64,000 nt of DNA, from positions 1,674,001 through 1,738,000 of the forward strand of contig NZ_JAKFFS010000001.1 of the NCBI RefSeq assembly GCF_021502725.1. Reading direction: 5' to 3'. The stretch is from Dyadobacter sp. CY345. Lineage in GTDB: Bacteria > Bacteroidota > Bacteroidia > Cytophagales > Spirosomataceae. A program made the translations under genes and the position numbers. Every line of letters starts with the position of its first letter. Position 1 is the first letter of the stretch. Positions 19,277-27,595 of the stretch are shown one piece after another. The notes under the pieces were generated by a model. The model worked only from the letters and a program-made list of their open reading frames with translations. It had not been told where the DNA came from and ran no database searches.

Positions 19277-20863
19277 TTAAAATGATATTTTGTTTAAATA
19301 ATAAACATTGCGTCTGCCCCGGGTTTGAACATCTCCCTGCGCATTGACAATCCGCTGCTCGCCCCAGGAGAGATAAAAATTATCAAACCAGTAATCGATA
19401 TCATCAGTACTGGTTTTTCTTACTTTATCACCTTCAACCGTCGTACCATTTTCGATCACGCGATTGTCGTCGACAACTTTGCCTCCTTTAATTATTTTGC
19501 TGCGAATACCACCGTTGTGGCTGTAAACGAGTTGCGTAGTGCCATTTGGCTCGGTTTGCACTTTAATTTTCTCACGTAGTTCCATGCTTTTAACATTATC
19601 AAAACTGATACTGTTATCCCAAAGCAGTTTCCCTGTTTGGTCGACATTGGCGATGATTGCGTGCGTGTAAGTGAAACCATCAAAAACCTGCTGATTAAAA
19701 CCACGACCGCCATACATCGGATTCCATAAGTAGGGATTGTAAAGACCCATGCCGAAAGGATAACCGCCGCCCATCATCATTGAACTATAACCATAACCGC
19801 CCATCATGTTAGGATTCTGGTATCTATACTCCGGGTAAAAGACTTCTGCGATCAATAAAAACTGGTTATTTTTTGGCACGATGTCGTGTACAAGAAGTCG
19901 ATAGTTTAATTTCAGATCATCGCCGCTATCTTTCTTTTTACGAATCTTTTTCTCAATCTTTTCCTGCTGCCGCTCGCTCATGTAATTAAAAAAATTGCTG
20001 AAATCGGTGAAGCTGTGATATTGAGTAAAAACAACTTCTTCGTTAACGATTTTACTGATGTAAAGTCCCTGGGAAGCGGCGTTGCTGGTACTTTGCATAT
20101 TTCTGTATCCATAAGTACCAATAACCATGCGAACGGAGTCATTTAATATCTGCAAACGGCCGCTCAAAAGAGAGTAATCATCTTCCGGATCAATTGAGGC
20201 CTGCACATAGAGCTCGCCACTTTCTTCATAAGATCGGGCAACAATTTTTGTCTGACGTCCTTTTTTTACTGCGAAACAGACGTTGACAAGGTGATGCGTT
20301 GTATCCACCTCAACAGTTTGAATTGCATTTGAACCCTTGATGGCCGAAGGCAAAACCCGCGTTTGAGAAGTTGTGAGATTTGTGTGCATCAAAACGGGCT
20401 CATTTCTCACCATTCCTGCCATAAAAACGGAATAACCAAGGGTTTTGAAATCGGTTATTTCAAAACGGTCGACAGTATTAATGGTAAAAGTTTCAACAAA
20501 ACCAGGCCCAACGTTTACCTTGACAATCTGGTAAACTGAGCTTCTGTATTTACTGAATAGAAGAAAAACAGCCTGCCCGTCGTAACAGGAAGCCACGTAG
20601 TCAAGATTTCCTTCAACTGGCCCATCGATAGACCAGATACGTTCCAAATTGGTATCGAATTTCTGCACATTGTAATTTCCTTTATCCGGCTTTGATATAA
20701 GCAAAACGCCTTTCGGGCCAAGAGGCATGGTCTGAAAAGCAGCATTTGCATTTTGCAAAGGTAATTCGATTCTTTTTACAACCTGTCCCGAAGCATTAAG
20801 ATAAACTAATAATAAGCAAAGCGCTAGCAATGCCTGATAAAGGAAACAATGTTTTTTATGCAT
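19277..20863 (-). CDS. Exported protein of unknown function
   Basis: A 528-residue protein with a clear signal peptide (basic start, then a Leu-rich core, ending ASG near residue 26). The mature part alternates beta-rich segments that resemble a WD/propeller-like secreted domain with no recognisable catalytic motif. Residues about 355-395 form a low-complexity Gly/Met/Tyr/Asn stretch (GGYGYSSMMMGGGYPFGMG), and a Lys-rich coiled segment (EKIEKKIRKKKDSGDD) precedes it. Its start codon overlaps the 3' end of the EVE-domain gene by 8 bp, so the two are likely co-translated. I do not recognise the family. Confidence 0.75.
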   Translation of the reverse strand: MHKKHCFLYQALLALCLLLVYLNASGQVVKRIELPLQNANAAFQTMPLGPKGVLLISKPDKGNYNVQKFDTNLERIWSIDGPVEGNLDYVASCYDGQAVFLLFSKYRSSVYQIVKVNVGPGFVETFTINTVDRFEITDFKTLGYSVFMAGMVRNEPVLMHTNLTTSQTRVLPSAIKGSNAIQTVEVDTTHHLVNVCFAVKKGRQTKIVARSYEESGELYVQASIDPEDDYSLLSGRLQILNDSVRMVIGTYGYRNMQSTSNAASQGLYISKIVNEEVVFTQYHSFTDFSNFFNYMSERQQEKIEKKIRKKKDSGDDLKLNYRLLVHDIVPKNNQFLLIAEVFYPEYRYQNPNMMGGYGYSSMMMGGGYPFGMGLYNPYLWNPMYGGRGFNQQVFDGFTYTHAIIANVDQTGKLLWDNSISFDNVKSMELREKIKVQTEPNGTTQLVYSHNGGIRSKIIKGGKVVDDNRVIENGTTVEGDKVRKTSTDDIDYWFDNFYLSWGEQRIVNAQGDVQTRGRRNVYYLNKISF

Positions 20864-21263
20864 GTGCCAATCCTACAATATGGTCAAATTCTTCTGGTTT
20901 TACAGGAATTACAGACAAACGGGACTGACGTACGAGTGCCATATCCTTCAAGTTTTCGTCTGCTTTTATTTGTGCTAATGTAACAGTTTTAGGGAAATGT
21001 TCAACCGGAACAAACTCAACCACCACCCAGCGATCATCTTCTGTGGTCGGATCCGGATAATGTTCTTTTGAAACTTTTGCCAAACCAACAACTTCTTTTC
21101 CCTCATTACTGTGATAAAAAAGAGCCAGATCGCCTTTTTTCATCGCCATCATATTGTTTCGGGCTTCGTAGCTGCGGACGCCGTCCCACATCGATTTTCC
21201 CTCCTCAACGAATTGATCCCATGAATATTTGAAAGGTTCGGATTTTATAAGCCAGTAGTTCAT
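20856..21263 (-). CDS. EVE domain-containing protein
   Basis: A 135-residue single-domain protein of the EVE/PUA-like fold (THYN1 relatives), which binds modified bases in DNA or RNA. The family start MNYWLIKSEP, the WDGVRSYEARNNM motif and the KGDLALFYHSNEGKEVVG segment are all present. EVE domains often occur with nucleic-acid modification or restriction genes; here the neighbour is only the unknown exported protein, whose start overlaps this gene by 8 bp. A housekeeping role is more likely than defence. Confidence 0.9.
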   Translation of the reverse strand: MNYWLIKSEPFKYSWDQFVEEGKSMWDGVRSYEARNNMMAMKKGDLALFYHSNEGKEVVGLAKVSKEHYPDPTTEDDRWVVVEFVPVEHFPKTVTLAQIKADENLKDMALVRQSRLSVIPVKPEEFDHIVGLAHA

Positions 21264-21300
21264 TTTTGTAGTTGAAAGTAAAAAGTTAAGAGCGCCCGGC

Positions 21301-21412
21301 GCCCGGTTGAAGGTGCTTGGGCAAAATTATGGAAAGTTGAGAGTTCTTTAATTTGGACAAGTTTTACGAATTTAATACATCAGCTCGCCAGACTCTCAAC
21401 TCCCAACCGGGC
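21301..21412. repeat. Nested long-range inverted repeats between the EVE gene and menB
   Basis: GCCCGGTTG (21301-21309) pairs with CAACCGGGC (21404-21412), and inside it GTTGAGAGT (21336-21344) pairs with ACTCTCAAC (21392-21400). The two perfect 9-bp arms are nested, so this can fold as one long interrupted hairpin. It is preceded by a duplicated GCGCCCG. The rest of the gap is featureless. Confidence 0.6.
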
Positions 21413-21426
21413 TTTTGACTTAAAAA

Positions 21427-22251
21427 TCAAGGGAATTTTGGAAATTTACTAAAATCAGGATCCCGTTTTTCCAGGAATGACCTTTGTCCTTCTTTTGCTT
21501 CTTCGCTCAGATAGTATAAAAGTGTTGCATTTCCTGCCAGTTCCTGAATTCCGGCTTGTCCGTCAAGTTCAGCATTGAATGAACTTTTCAGCATACGGAT
21601 GGACAAAGGACTTTTTTGCTGGATTTTTTTACACCATTCAACTGTGGTCGTTTCCAGTTCTTCCAAAGGCACTACCTTGTTTACCAATCCCATTTGTAAG
21701 GCCTCCTGCGCGTCATACTGATCGCAAAGAAACCAGATTTCACGTGCTTTTTTCTGGCCGACAACGCGTGCCAGATAGGAAGCACCAAAACCACCGTCGA
21801 AACTACCAACTTTTGGTCCTGTTTGTCCGAAACGTGCATTGTCTGCTGCAATCGATAAGTCGCAAATAACGTGCAAAACGTGGCCGCCGCCAATTGCCCA
21901 ACCTGCAACCATGGCAATAACTGCCTTAGGGATAGAGCGAATCATTCTTTGCAAATCCAGAACATTCAGACGCGGAACATGATCTTCACCAATATAGCCA
22001 CCATGGCCGCGAACAGACTGGTCGCCGCCGGAGCAAAACGCTTTTCCGCCTTCTCCGGTTAAGATGATCACATCAATACGCGTGTCCTCGCGGCAGATGT
22101 GCATTGCGTCGATCATTTCTGTGACAGTCTGCGGCGTGAAAGCGTTATGTTTATGCGGGCGATTGATACTGATTTTGGCAATTCCTTCATGCAGGGTGAA
22201 AAGGATTTCTTCGTATTCCTTAATGGTTTCCCATTTTATTGAACTAGACAT
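21427..22251 (-). CDS. menB: 1,4-dihydroxy-2-naphthoyl-CoA synthase
   Basis: Ring-closing step of menaquinone (vitamin K2) synthesis, in the crotonase superfamily. I start it at the ATG at 22251 ([18 protein letters not shown]), giving about 274 residues, the usual MenB length; an in-frame ATG at 22311 adds 20 atypical residues. The MenB-specific [15 protein letters not shown] motif and the [20 protein letters not shown] oxyanion-hole region are present, as is the C-terminal [20 protein letters not shown]. menE is divergent on the other strand, 231 bp away, so the two may share a control region. Confidence 0.96.
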   Translation of the reverse strand: MSSSIKWETIKEYEEILFTLHEGIAKISINRPHKHNAFTPQTVTEMIDAMHICREDTRIDVIILTGEGGKAFCSGGDQSVRGHGGYIGEDHVPRLNVLDLQRMIRSIPKAVIAMVAGWAIGGGHVLHVICDLSIAADNARFGQTGPKVGSFDGGFGASYLARVVGQKKAREIWFLCDQYDAQEALQMGLVNKVVPLEELETTTVEWCKKIQQKSPLSIRMLKSSFNAELDGQAGIQELAGNATLLYYLSEEAKEGQRSFLEKRDPDFSKFPKFP

Positions 22252-22482
22252 ATGAGCAATCTGTGAATGAGTGAATATCAATGAACGGTTCAAAGGACCG
22301 TAACATTCCAATTAATTGGCGAAATTACGGATTGTTTAGCTTTCCGTCAAAAACAAAATCATAACTTTCGATACTGAAAAAGGGCTATGAGGTTGCGATC
22401 TGCTTTTATTCATAGTAGAAAATTACTGATGCATCGGACTGGCAGCCGTTTGCTGCCGAATCTATAATCAATTTGACAAATA

Positions 22483-23553
22483 ATGATTTGGAATACCAAC
22501 TCCATTTTAATAAAAACGCAAGAGGTTCCTGACTATCCATATTTCCGCCAGGCGTATGAGTTCATGATGAACTGGCTGACGGGGAAAGAGCATTTTATCC
22601 TCCATACCTCCGGCTCAACCGGAACTCCTAAGGATGTTTTAATTAAGAGAGAACAACTACGTAGCAGTGCGCTAATGACTGGTGCTGCTCTTGATTTACA
22701 AGAAGGAACTCGCGCACTGGTTTGTTTGAACGTAAATTATATTGCTGGAACCATGATGCTGGTACGCGGCATGGAGCTTGGCTGGGATTTGAGTATTGTG
22801 GAACCTTCCTCTAATCCCTTGCTGGAACTGGATAACATTGATTTTGATTTCGTGGCCATTGTTCCTTTGCAGCTTTCGACCTGTCTGGCGAACGAAAAGA
22901 CTAAAACCAAGGTTAATCGTCTCGGCAAAATTTTGCTGGGCGGAGCTCCGGTCGATCTGAGTCTTCAAAAAGAAATTGACCTTTTAAATATTCCTGTTTA
23001 CCACAGTTATGGAATGACGGAAACAGTTTCGCATATCGCTTTAAAAAAACTTAATCAGCCAAAATCCGAAAGTCACTACACCGTTTTGCCCGGAGTAAAT
23101 TTTGGTGTAGATGATCGGGGTTGTATTTTTTTACAAGGAGCTGTCACCAATAATGAAAGAATCCAAACGAATGATCTGGTTGAAATCACTTCGGAAAATA
23201 CATTTAACTGGATAGGCAGGGCTGACAATGTGATCAATTCGGGTGGTGTAAAAATTGTCTTAGATAAAGTGGATCAGGTTATTGCAGCGGTTTTTTATGA
23301 CTCAGGTTATGAAAATAAATTTTTCTCCTGGTATGAAAACGATGAGAAATTGGGGCAAAAATTGATTTTAATTATTCAAAAAACAGGAGAGGAATTGTCT
23401 GCTCAACATATTCTGGAAGAAATAAGAAAACGGATTTCGACGTACGAAACACCAAAACATGTTTACTTTGTGAAAGAATTTATAAAAACACCAACTGAAA
23501 AGATTGACAAGCGAAAGACGGCTCAGCTGCTTTTTGATCATCTATCTGACTAG
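22483..23553 (+). CDS. menE: O-succinylbenzoate--CoA ligase-like AMP-binding enzyme
   Basis: Adenylate-forming enzyme that activates o-succinylbenzoate with CoA in menaquinone synthesis, the step before MenB. At 356 residues it is shorter than the 450-490 of Bacillus MenE, which is usual in Bacteroidota. The P-loop TSGSTGTPK is at residues 42-50, YGMTET near 180, and a WIGRADNVINSGG hinge and a PTEKIDKRK lysine loop are present at the end. The men context supports the assignment over other acyl-CoA ligases. Divergent from menB. Confidence 0.88.
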   Translation: MIWNTNSILIKTQEVPDYPYFRQAYEFMMNWLTGKEHFILHTSGSTGTPKDVLIKREQLRSSALMTGAALDLQEGTRALVCLNVNYIAGTMMLVRGMELGWDLSIVEPSSNPLLELDNIDFDFVAIVPLQLSTCLANEKTKTKVNRLGKILLGGAPVDLSLQKEIDLLNIPVYHSYGMTETVSHIALKKLNQPKSESHYTVLPGVNFGVDDRGCIFLQGAVTNNERIQTNDLVEITSENTFNWIGRADNVINSGGVKIVLDKVDQVIAAVFYDSGYENKFFSWYENDEKLGQKLILIIQKTGEELSAQHILEEIRKRISTYETPKHVYFVKEFIKTPTEKIDKRKTAQLLFDHLSD

Positions 23554-23579
23554 TTTTTCAAATATTACGCTTTTTTTAC

Positions 23580-24353
23580 ATGGATAAAAATCTTCAAATA
23601 CCCGGGTTGTACATCATCCGTTTTCAAACGGCGGGCGTTGTTCCTGCACCTTATGCAAATTTTCAAACGATCAAACTGAATCTGATTTCTGAGGACGATT
23701 TGAGTTTGGACTTTTCGATCAAATATACGGATCGCGAAGATCTGGATGAGGACGAAATTATTGATGAAGGATTTACTTTAGACGATGATTTTTCCTGGAA
23801 AGGAGCGGTTCCTGCCAACTGGATCAAGGAATTCAATGCGATTTACAGCTCTTCAAAAATTATCCGTCAGCGGGAAGAAAAAGAATTTGAAGATTTTGTC
23901 GAGATAGAAATCGAAGAAGACGATAAACGCGTAACGGTTTATCCGGTAGACAAAGAACGCTGGGTCTATTTCCTTCAGGAATTTATGCAGGCGATTTTGG
24001 AAACTTCGGGTCGTGAACTTCCTTTCGAGCTGACCTATCTGGATTTCGATGCTGAGCCTAAAAGCGAGGTGGCGTTAAAAGCGTCTTTTGCAGACAAAAC
24101 TTTTACGATGAGCCAAAATGGTGGTCCACTGAAACAACTGGACTGGGGATTTTTGCAGAAAGTGATGGATACAGTGTACCGCGCTGAATTTATCTATGAT
24201 AATGCAAGTGAAAAGAAACCTACCAAGAATGGGAAATATCTTTATATAGGGGATCAGCTTTGGTATGAACTTGGCATAGCTGTTGTTGAAACAACGGCCA
24301 AAAGTAAAGATTTACAAATGATAGAATCGCTTTTTTCGAAACTAGTACGGTAA
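23580..24353 (+). CDS. Protein of unknown function downstream of menE
   Basis: A 257-residue soluble protein with no signal peptide and no motif I can place. It is acidic, with Asp/Glu-rich runs around residues 52-62 (DREDLDEDEIIDEG) and 98-112, and it contains several Trp in a beta-rich arrangement. It starts 26 bp after menE in the same direction, so it is probably in the same transcript. Its 3' end overlaps the convergent XRE-type regulator by 12 bp. A link to menaquinone synthesis would be context only. Confidence 0.65.
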   Translation: MDKNLQIPGLYIIRFQTAGVVPAPYANFQTIKLNLISEDDLSLDFSIKYTDREDLDEDEIIDEGFTLDDDFSWKGAVPANWIKEFNAIYSSSKIIRQREEKEFEDFVEIEIEEDDKRVTVYPVDKERWVYFLQEFMQAILETSGRELPFELTYLDFDAEPKSEVALKASFADKTFTMSQNGGPLKQLDWGFLQKVMDTVYRAEFIYDNASEKKPTKNGKYLYIGDQLWYELGIAVVETTAKSKDLQMIESLFSKLVR

Positions 24354-25400
24354 CCCGCCGAACGATTTATTTCGATTAATTTCATTCTGCAACTCGTCAA
24401 CCAATTGCCCGATTCGATCCATAGACGGTGAAGGATTGGGCAATTGCAGGCTGATAAAAGCCTTCACTTCCCACACTTCCAGCACATCGTGCAGCGAAGC
24501 TTCGATATTTGGAATTTCAGCGATATCAGAGCTCAAAAGCAAAATACCCTTCGTTTTGACCTGATTATATGCTTTTCTATAAAGGAAACCCTGGTTTTTC
24601 AGAACAAACAAATAGTGCGACCCATCTTTAATTTCGTACCAGTTCCGAATAAATGATCCTACGAGAAGTGCGCCTGAATATTCAAAGTCAGACCCGCTTT
24701 CAAAAGCTCTGTAATAACCAGAAGGCAAATTCGGTAGCTGAAACGAGGGCAGGTGTGTTAGAAAAGCAGGATTCTGATAATTTGCAATATATTCCAACCA
24801 CTGGCTTTTCCCTACCCACTGAATCGTTGGGTAATTGGCAGCTCTTTCCTCCCGGTAAACAGGTGCTGGTTCAGGGTTTATCGCATACTGATTATTGAAA
24901 ACAGGCATACGATGATCAACCAGGTTTGGCTGAGGAATTGGCGCATGAGATTGCGCCGGCCGTGGATGCTGCACTGGCTGGTATGCATCTCCATTTACAG
25001 GTTTTAAAGTAACCTGACGGGAAACTGTGCGAATCGGTGGCTCCGGCTGCTGATAATGATCCATCACTTTCGAGAGTGGCTGAGGCTCCGAGTAAGTTGG
25101 CATTCTTGGCGGAGTTGTTGTTGAGCCGGAATGTGAAACCGTCATCGGTCTTGATCCGTTTAGCGGCAAAGACATTTCCGGCGTTTCCCTGATTTTCCTT
25201 AGGTCATTTTTTAGCAAATTATCCACAGAAATACCAAAAGCCGCTGCCATGTTCTTAAGATTAGTAAGATTGGGATTGGCGCGTGCTTCTTCGTAGGCAC
25301 CCAAAAGAGACCTCTTGATAGCAATTTTACGTGCAAATTGCTCTTGTGTAAGGCCATTAAGCCTGCGGAGATACTTTATATTATTGCTGACGATGCTCAT
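24342..25400 (-). CDS. XRE-type HTH regulator with S24-like C-terminal domain
   Basis: A 352-residue protein with an N-terminal Cro/C1 helix-turn-helix (residues about 5-60, containing LNGLTQEQFARKIAIKRSLL and YEEARANPN). A long Pro/Gln/Ser-rich disordered linker (about 65-190) and a LexA/S24-like fold (about 195-335) follow, the last marked by SGSDFEYSGALLVGSFIRNW and the GFLYRKAYNQ...LLLSSD pattern. Whether the Ser/Lys self-cleavage pair is intact cannot be decided by eye. No phage genes are nearby, so it is probably a stand-alone sensor or regulator. Convergent with the preceding gene, 12-bp overlap. Confidence 0.75.
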   Translation of the reverse strand: MSIVSNNIKYLRRLNGLTQEQFARKIAIKRSLLGAYEEARANPNLTNLKNMAAAFGISVDNLLKNDLRKIRETPEMSLPLNGSRPMTVSHSGSTTTPPRMPTYSEPQPLSKVMDHYQQPEPPIRTVSRQVTLKPVNGDAYQPVQHPRPAQSHAPIPQPNLVDHRMPVFNNQYAINPEPAPVYREERAANYPTIQWVGKSQWLEYIANYQNPAFLTHLPSFQLPNLPSGYYRAFESGSDFEYSGALLVGSFIRNWYEIKDGSHYLFVLKNQGFLYRKAYNQVKTKGILLLSSDIAEIPNIEASLHDVLEVWEVKAFISLQLPNPSPSMDRIGQLVDELQNEINRNKSFGGLPY

Positions 25401-25516
25401 GAAATATCCTTTGCGAGAAAGTTACAAAGAAATGACAAAATTTTTAGCAAAATTATATTTGAGCGGGTTGAAATGGATTGTTTTTTGTAGAAAGTTGGTA
25501 GGTATTGGCATTTTTA

Positions 25517-25586
25517 TGCCACCCTTTCAGGGTTATTTCTGAATAGGATTGATACCTTTCTATAATAATTTCATCCCTTCGGGATT
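25517..25586 (+). repeat. 70-bp REP-like element, copy 1
   Basis: Contains two small self-complementary blocks, ACCCTTTCAGGGT and ATCCCTTCGGGAT, separated by about 35 bp, with a conserved TTTCTATAATAAT run before the second. An inverted partner of identical length is at 25733-25802. The remainder of the 499-bp gap between the XRE gene and folD contains no convincing ORF. Confidence 0.75.
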
Positions 25587-25732
25587 GCGCTATTTGAAAA
25601 TTTAAGTCGTAATTAAATTGTTAAAGAAATAGATATTTGCTGAGTAGACTAAGACAGGACAGGATTTTCTCTCTTACTAAAAATGAAAAATAACATTTAA
25701 AATACATCCAATATTTTCTGGCAGATTATTCA

Positions 25733-25802
25733 AATCCCGACGGGATGAGATTATTATAGAAATGATGTTATGTGCCGGGCGCCAAACCCTGGAAGGGTGA
25801 CA
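25733..25802 (-). repeat. 70-bp REP-like element, copy 2 (inverted)
   Basis: Reverse complement of copy 1 in both conserved blocks: TGTCACCCTTCCAGGGTT and the block that starts TTTCTATAATAATCTCATCC and ends CGGGATT. Substitutions in the hairpin stems are partly compensatory (CTTTC to CTTCC). The pair brackets about 146 bp of AT-rich sequence, similar in layout to a BIME. Confidence 0.75.
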
Positions 25803-25831
25803 TTATTCAGCAAACCAATTTAGTGTTAAAA

Positions 25832-25877
25832 TTTAAGGGCCGGGATTGAATATAGAACTCAATTTCCAGCCCTTAAA
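25832..25877 (-). terminator. Possible terminator after folD
   Basis: TTTAAGGGC (25832-25840) pairs with GCCCTTAAA (25869-25877), extended inward by partly paired GGGATTGA / TCAATTTCC. The minus-strand T-run is weak (AAATTTT), so termination efficiency is uncertain. Located 22 bp past the folD stop. Confidence 0.45.
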
Positions 25878-25899
25878 AAACGGTAAGCTAATCAACAAT

Positions 25900-26781
25900 T
25901 TACTTATAAATCTCCTTCCTCGCCGCTTTTAAAGTATTAGTCAACAATCCACAAATAGTCATCAAACCAACGCCACCTGGAACCGGTGTAATGAAGCTGC
26001 TTTTTGGCGCCACATCCGCAAAATTGACGTCGCCTTTAATGGCAAAGCCACTTTTTTTGGAAGCATCTTTAACTCTTGTAATACCCACGTCGATAACGAC
26101 AGCACCGTCTTTGATATAATCCGCGGTAACGAATTCCGGACGCCCTAAAGCTACGATTAGTATATCAGCCGTCTGGCAAATTTCTTTCAGATTTTTCGTT
26201 TTGCTATGTGTAATTGTCACGGTACAGTTTCCCGGATATTCGTTACGTTGCATCAAAATACTCATCGGTAAACCAACAATCTGGCTGCGGCCGATTACAA
26301 CGCAGTGTTTTCCGCTGGTTTCAATTCCGGCGCGAATCAACATTTCAAGGATTCCAAAAGGTGTTGCGGAAATGTAGGCAGGAAGCCCTTTACACATTCT
26401 GCCAACGTTAATCGGGTGAAAACCATCGACGTCTTTCGACGAATCCACAGCTTCCATAATCGTGTTTTCTGAGATATGTTTTGGCAAAGGTAACTGAACA
26501 ATAAATCCATCCACGTCAGAATTTTTATTCAGGGACTCAACTGCCTCCAAAAGTTCAGCTTCGGTCGTTTCAGGTCCAAAACGCAATAGGGTAGAAGTGA
26601 ATCCAATCTCTTCACAGCTGCGAATTTTTGAAGCTACGTAAGTCTCGCTGGCACCATCTTCTCCCACTAAAATTGCGGCCAAGTGTGGTTTTTTCCCACC
26701 AGCTGAAATCCAGTTTTCAACTTCAATTTTTATTTCTGACTTAATCTGGGCTGAAATAGCCTTGCCGTCAAGTAGTTGCAT
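25900..26781 (-). CDS. folD: Bifunctional methylene-THF dehydrogenase/cyclohydrolase
   Basis: Interconverts 5,10-methylene- and 10-formyl-tetrahydrofolate, supplying one-carbon units for purines and formyl-Met. The 293-residue protein has the family length and its motifs: [15 protein letters not shown] near residue 50 (with the catalytic Lys), [12 protein letters not shown] near 97, [10 protein letters not shown] near 165 for NADP binding, and [13 protein letters not shown] at the C-terminus. The N-terminus [17 protein letters not shown] is standard. Single gene. Confidence 0.97.
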   Translation of the reverse strand: MQLLDGKAISAQIKSEIKIEVENWISAGGKKPHLAAILVGEDGASETYVASKIRSCEEIGFTSTLLRFGPETTEAELLEAVESLNKNSDVDGFIVQLPLPKHISENTIMEAVDSSKDVDGFHPINVGRMCKGLPAYISATPFGILEMLIRAGIETSGKHCVVIGRSQIVGLPMSILMQRNEYPGNCTVTITHSKTKNLKEICQTADILIVALGRPEFVTADYIKDGAVVIDVGITRVKDASKKSGFAIKGDVNFADVAPKSSFITPVPGGVGLMTICGLLTNTLKAARKEIYK

Positions 26782-26835
26782 TTTTAATAAGGTCTAATAA
26801 TCAATATTTAAATGAAAGCAGGAATCATTCAAGAC

Positions 26836-27531
26836 TCAGGCGTCACTTGCAATTCTCAGTTCATTTTTGAGTTTTTCAAGCCCGGTCGACGCTTTCTCCT
26901 GAATAAAGGTCATATTTTTTCGAAAAGTGATGTCAGGTCTGACAGGATCGATGATGTAAATCGGCTTATGGGCGTGTACATAATGAACAAGTCCAGCCGC
27001 TGGATAAACGGCCAGGGAAGTACCCACAACGACGAATATGTCAGCCTGCTCAGTAATTTCAACAGCGATATCCATCATAGGAACTGCTTCTCCAAACCAT
27101 ACGATATGCGGACGAAGCTGGCTCCCAAGCTCACACAAATCTCCTTTTTTCAGTTCCCAAGATGTTATATCATAGACCAGTTCAGGATTTTTTGTGCTTT
27201 CTGATTTGAACAATTCCCCATGTAAATGAACCACATTCGACGACCCGGCAACTTCATGCAGATTGTCGACGTTCTGCGTGATTATTTGTACATCAAAATA
27301 TTTTGCAAGCTCAACCAGCGAGTAATGAGCCGGATTCGGTTTCACAGAAAGTGCTTGTTTTCTTCTTTCATTATAAAAATCCAACACAAGGTCAGGATTT
27401 TTCTGCCAGGCTTCGGGAGTCGCTACATCTTCGATCCGATGATTTTCCCATAATCCGCCACTATCGCGAAATGTATTTATTCCGCTTTCAGCACTAATTC
27501 CGGCACCAGAGAGAACAACGAGCTTTTTCAT
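26836..27531 (-). CDS. cobB: Sir2-family NAD-dependent protein deacylase with degenerate zinc site
   Basis: Class III sirtuin of 231 residues that removes acyl groups from lysines using NAD. The NAD-binding GAGISAESGINTFR is at residues 9-22, QNVDNLH near 86-92, catalytic His104 in HLHGE, and VGTSLAVYPAAG at 169-180. The Tyr53/Arg56 pair (YNER) is the class III marker associated with succinyl/malonyl specificity. The structural zinc site, normally four cysteines, is not preserved: the protein contains a single Cys (C133). This appears to be a lineage feature and the fold may be stabilised otherwise. It sits between folD and topA. Confidence 0.88.
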   Translation of the reverse strand: MKKLVVLSGAGISAESGINTFRDSGGLWENHRIEDVATPEAWQKNPDLVLDFYNERRKQALSVKPNPAHYSLVELAKYFDVQIITQNVDNLHEVAGSSNVVHLHGELFKSESTKNPELVYDITSWELKKGDLCELGSQLRPHIVWFGEAVPMMDIAVEITEQADIFVVVGTSLAVYPAAGLVHYVHAHKPIYIIDPVRPDITFRKNMTFIQEKASTGLEKLKNELRIASDA

Positions 27532-27595
27532 GTTTTGGTATTCGGCCGTCGGCGGTCAGCTTTTGGCAGGTTAATAGTACAAAATCCTAGTAAAA

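Noticed and set aside
20856..21263. EVE protein as part of a restriction or anti-phage system
   Set aside because: No methyltransferase, nuclease or McrB-like gene is nearby; the neighbour is an unrelated exported protein.
24342..25400. Prophage repressor and nearby prophage
   Set aside because: No integrase, capsid, or lysis gene is present; the S24-like regulator stands between ordinary chromosomal genes.
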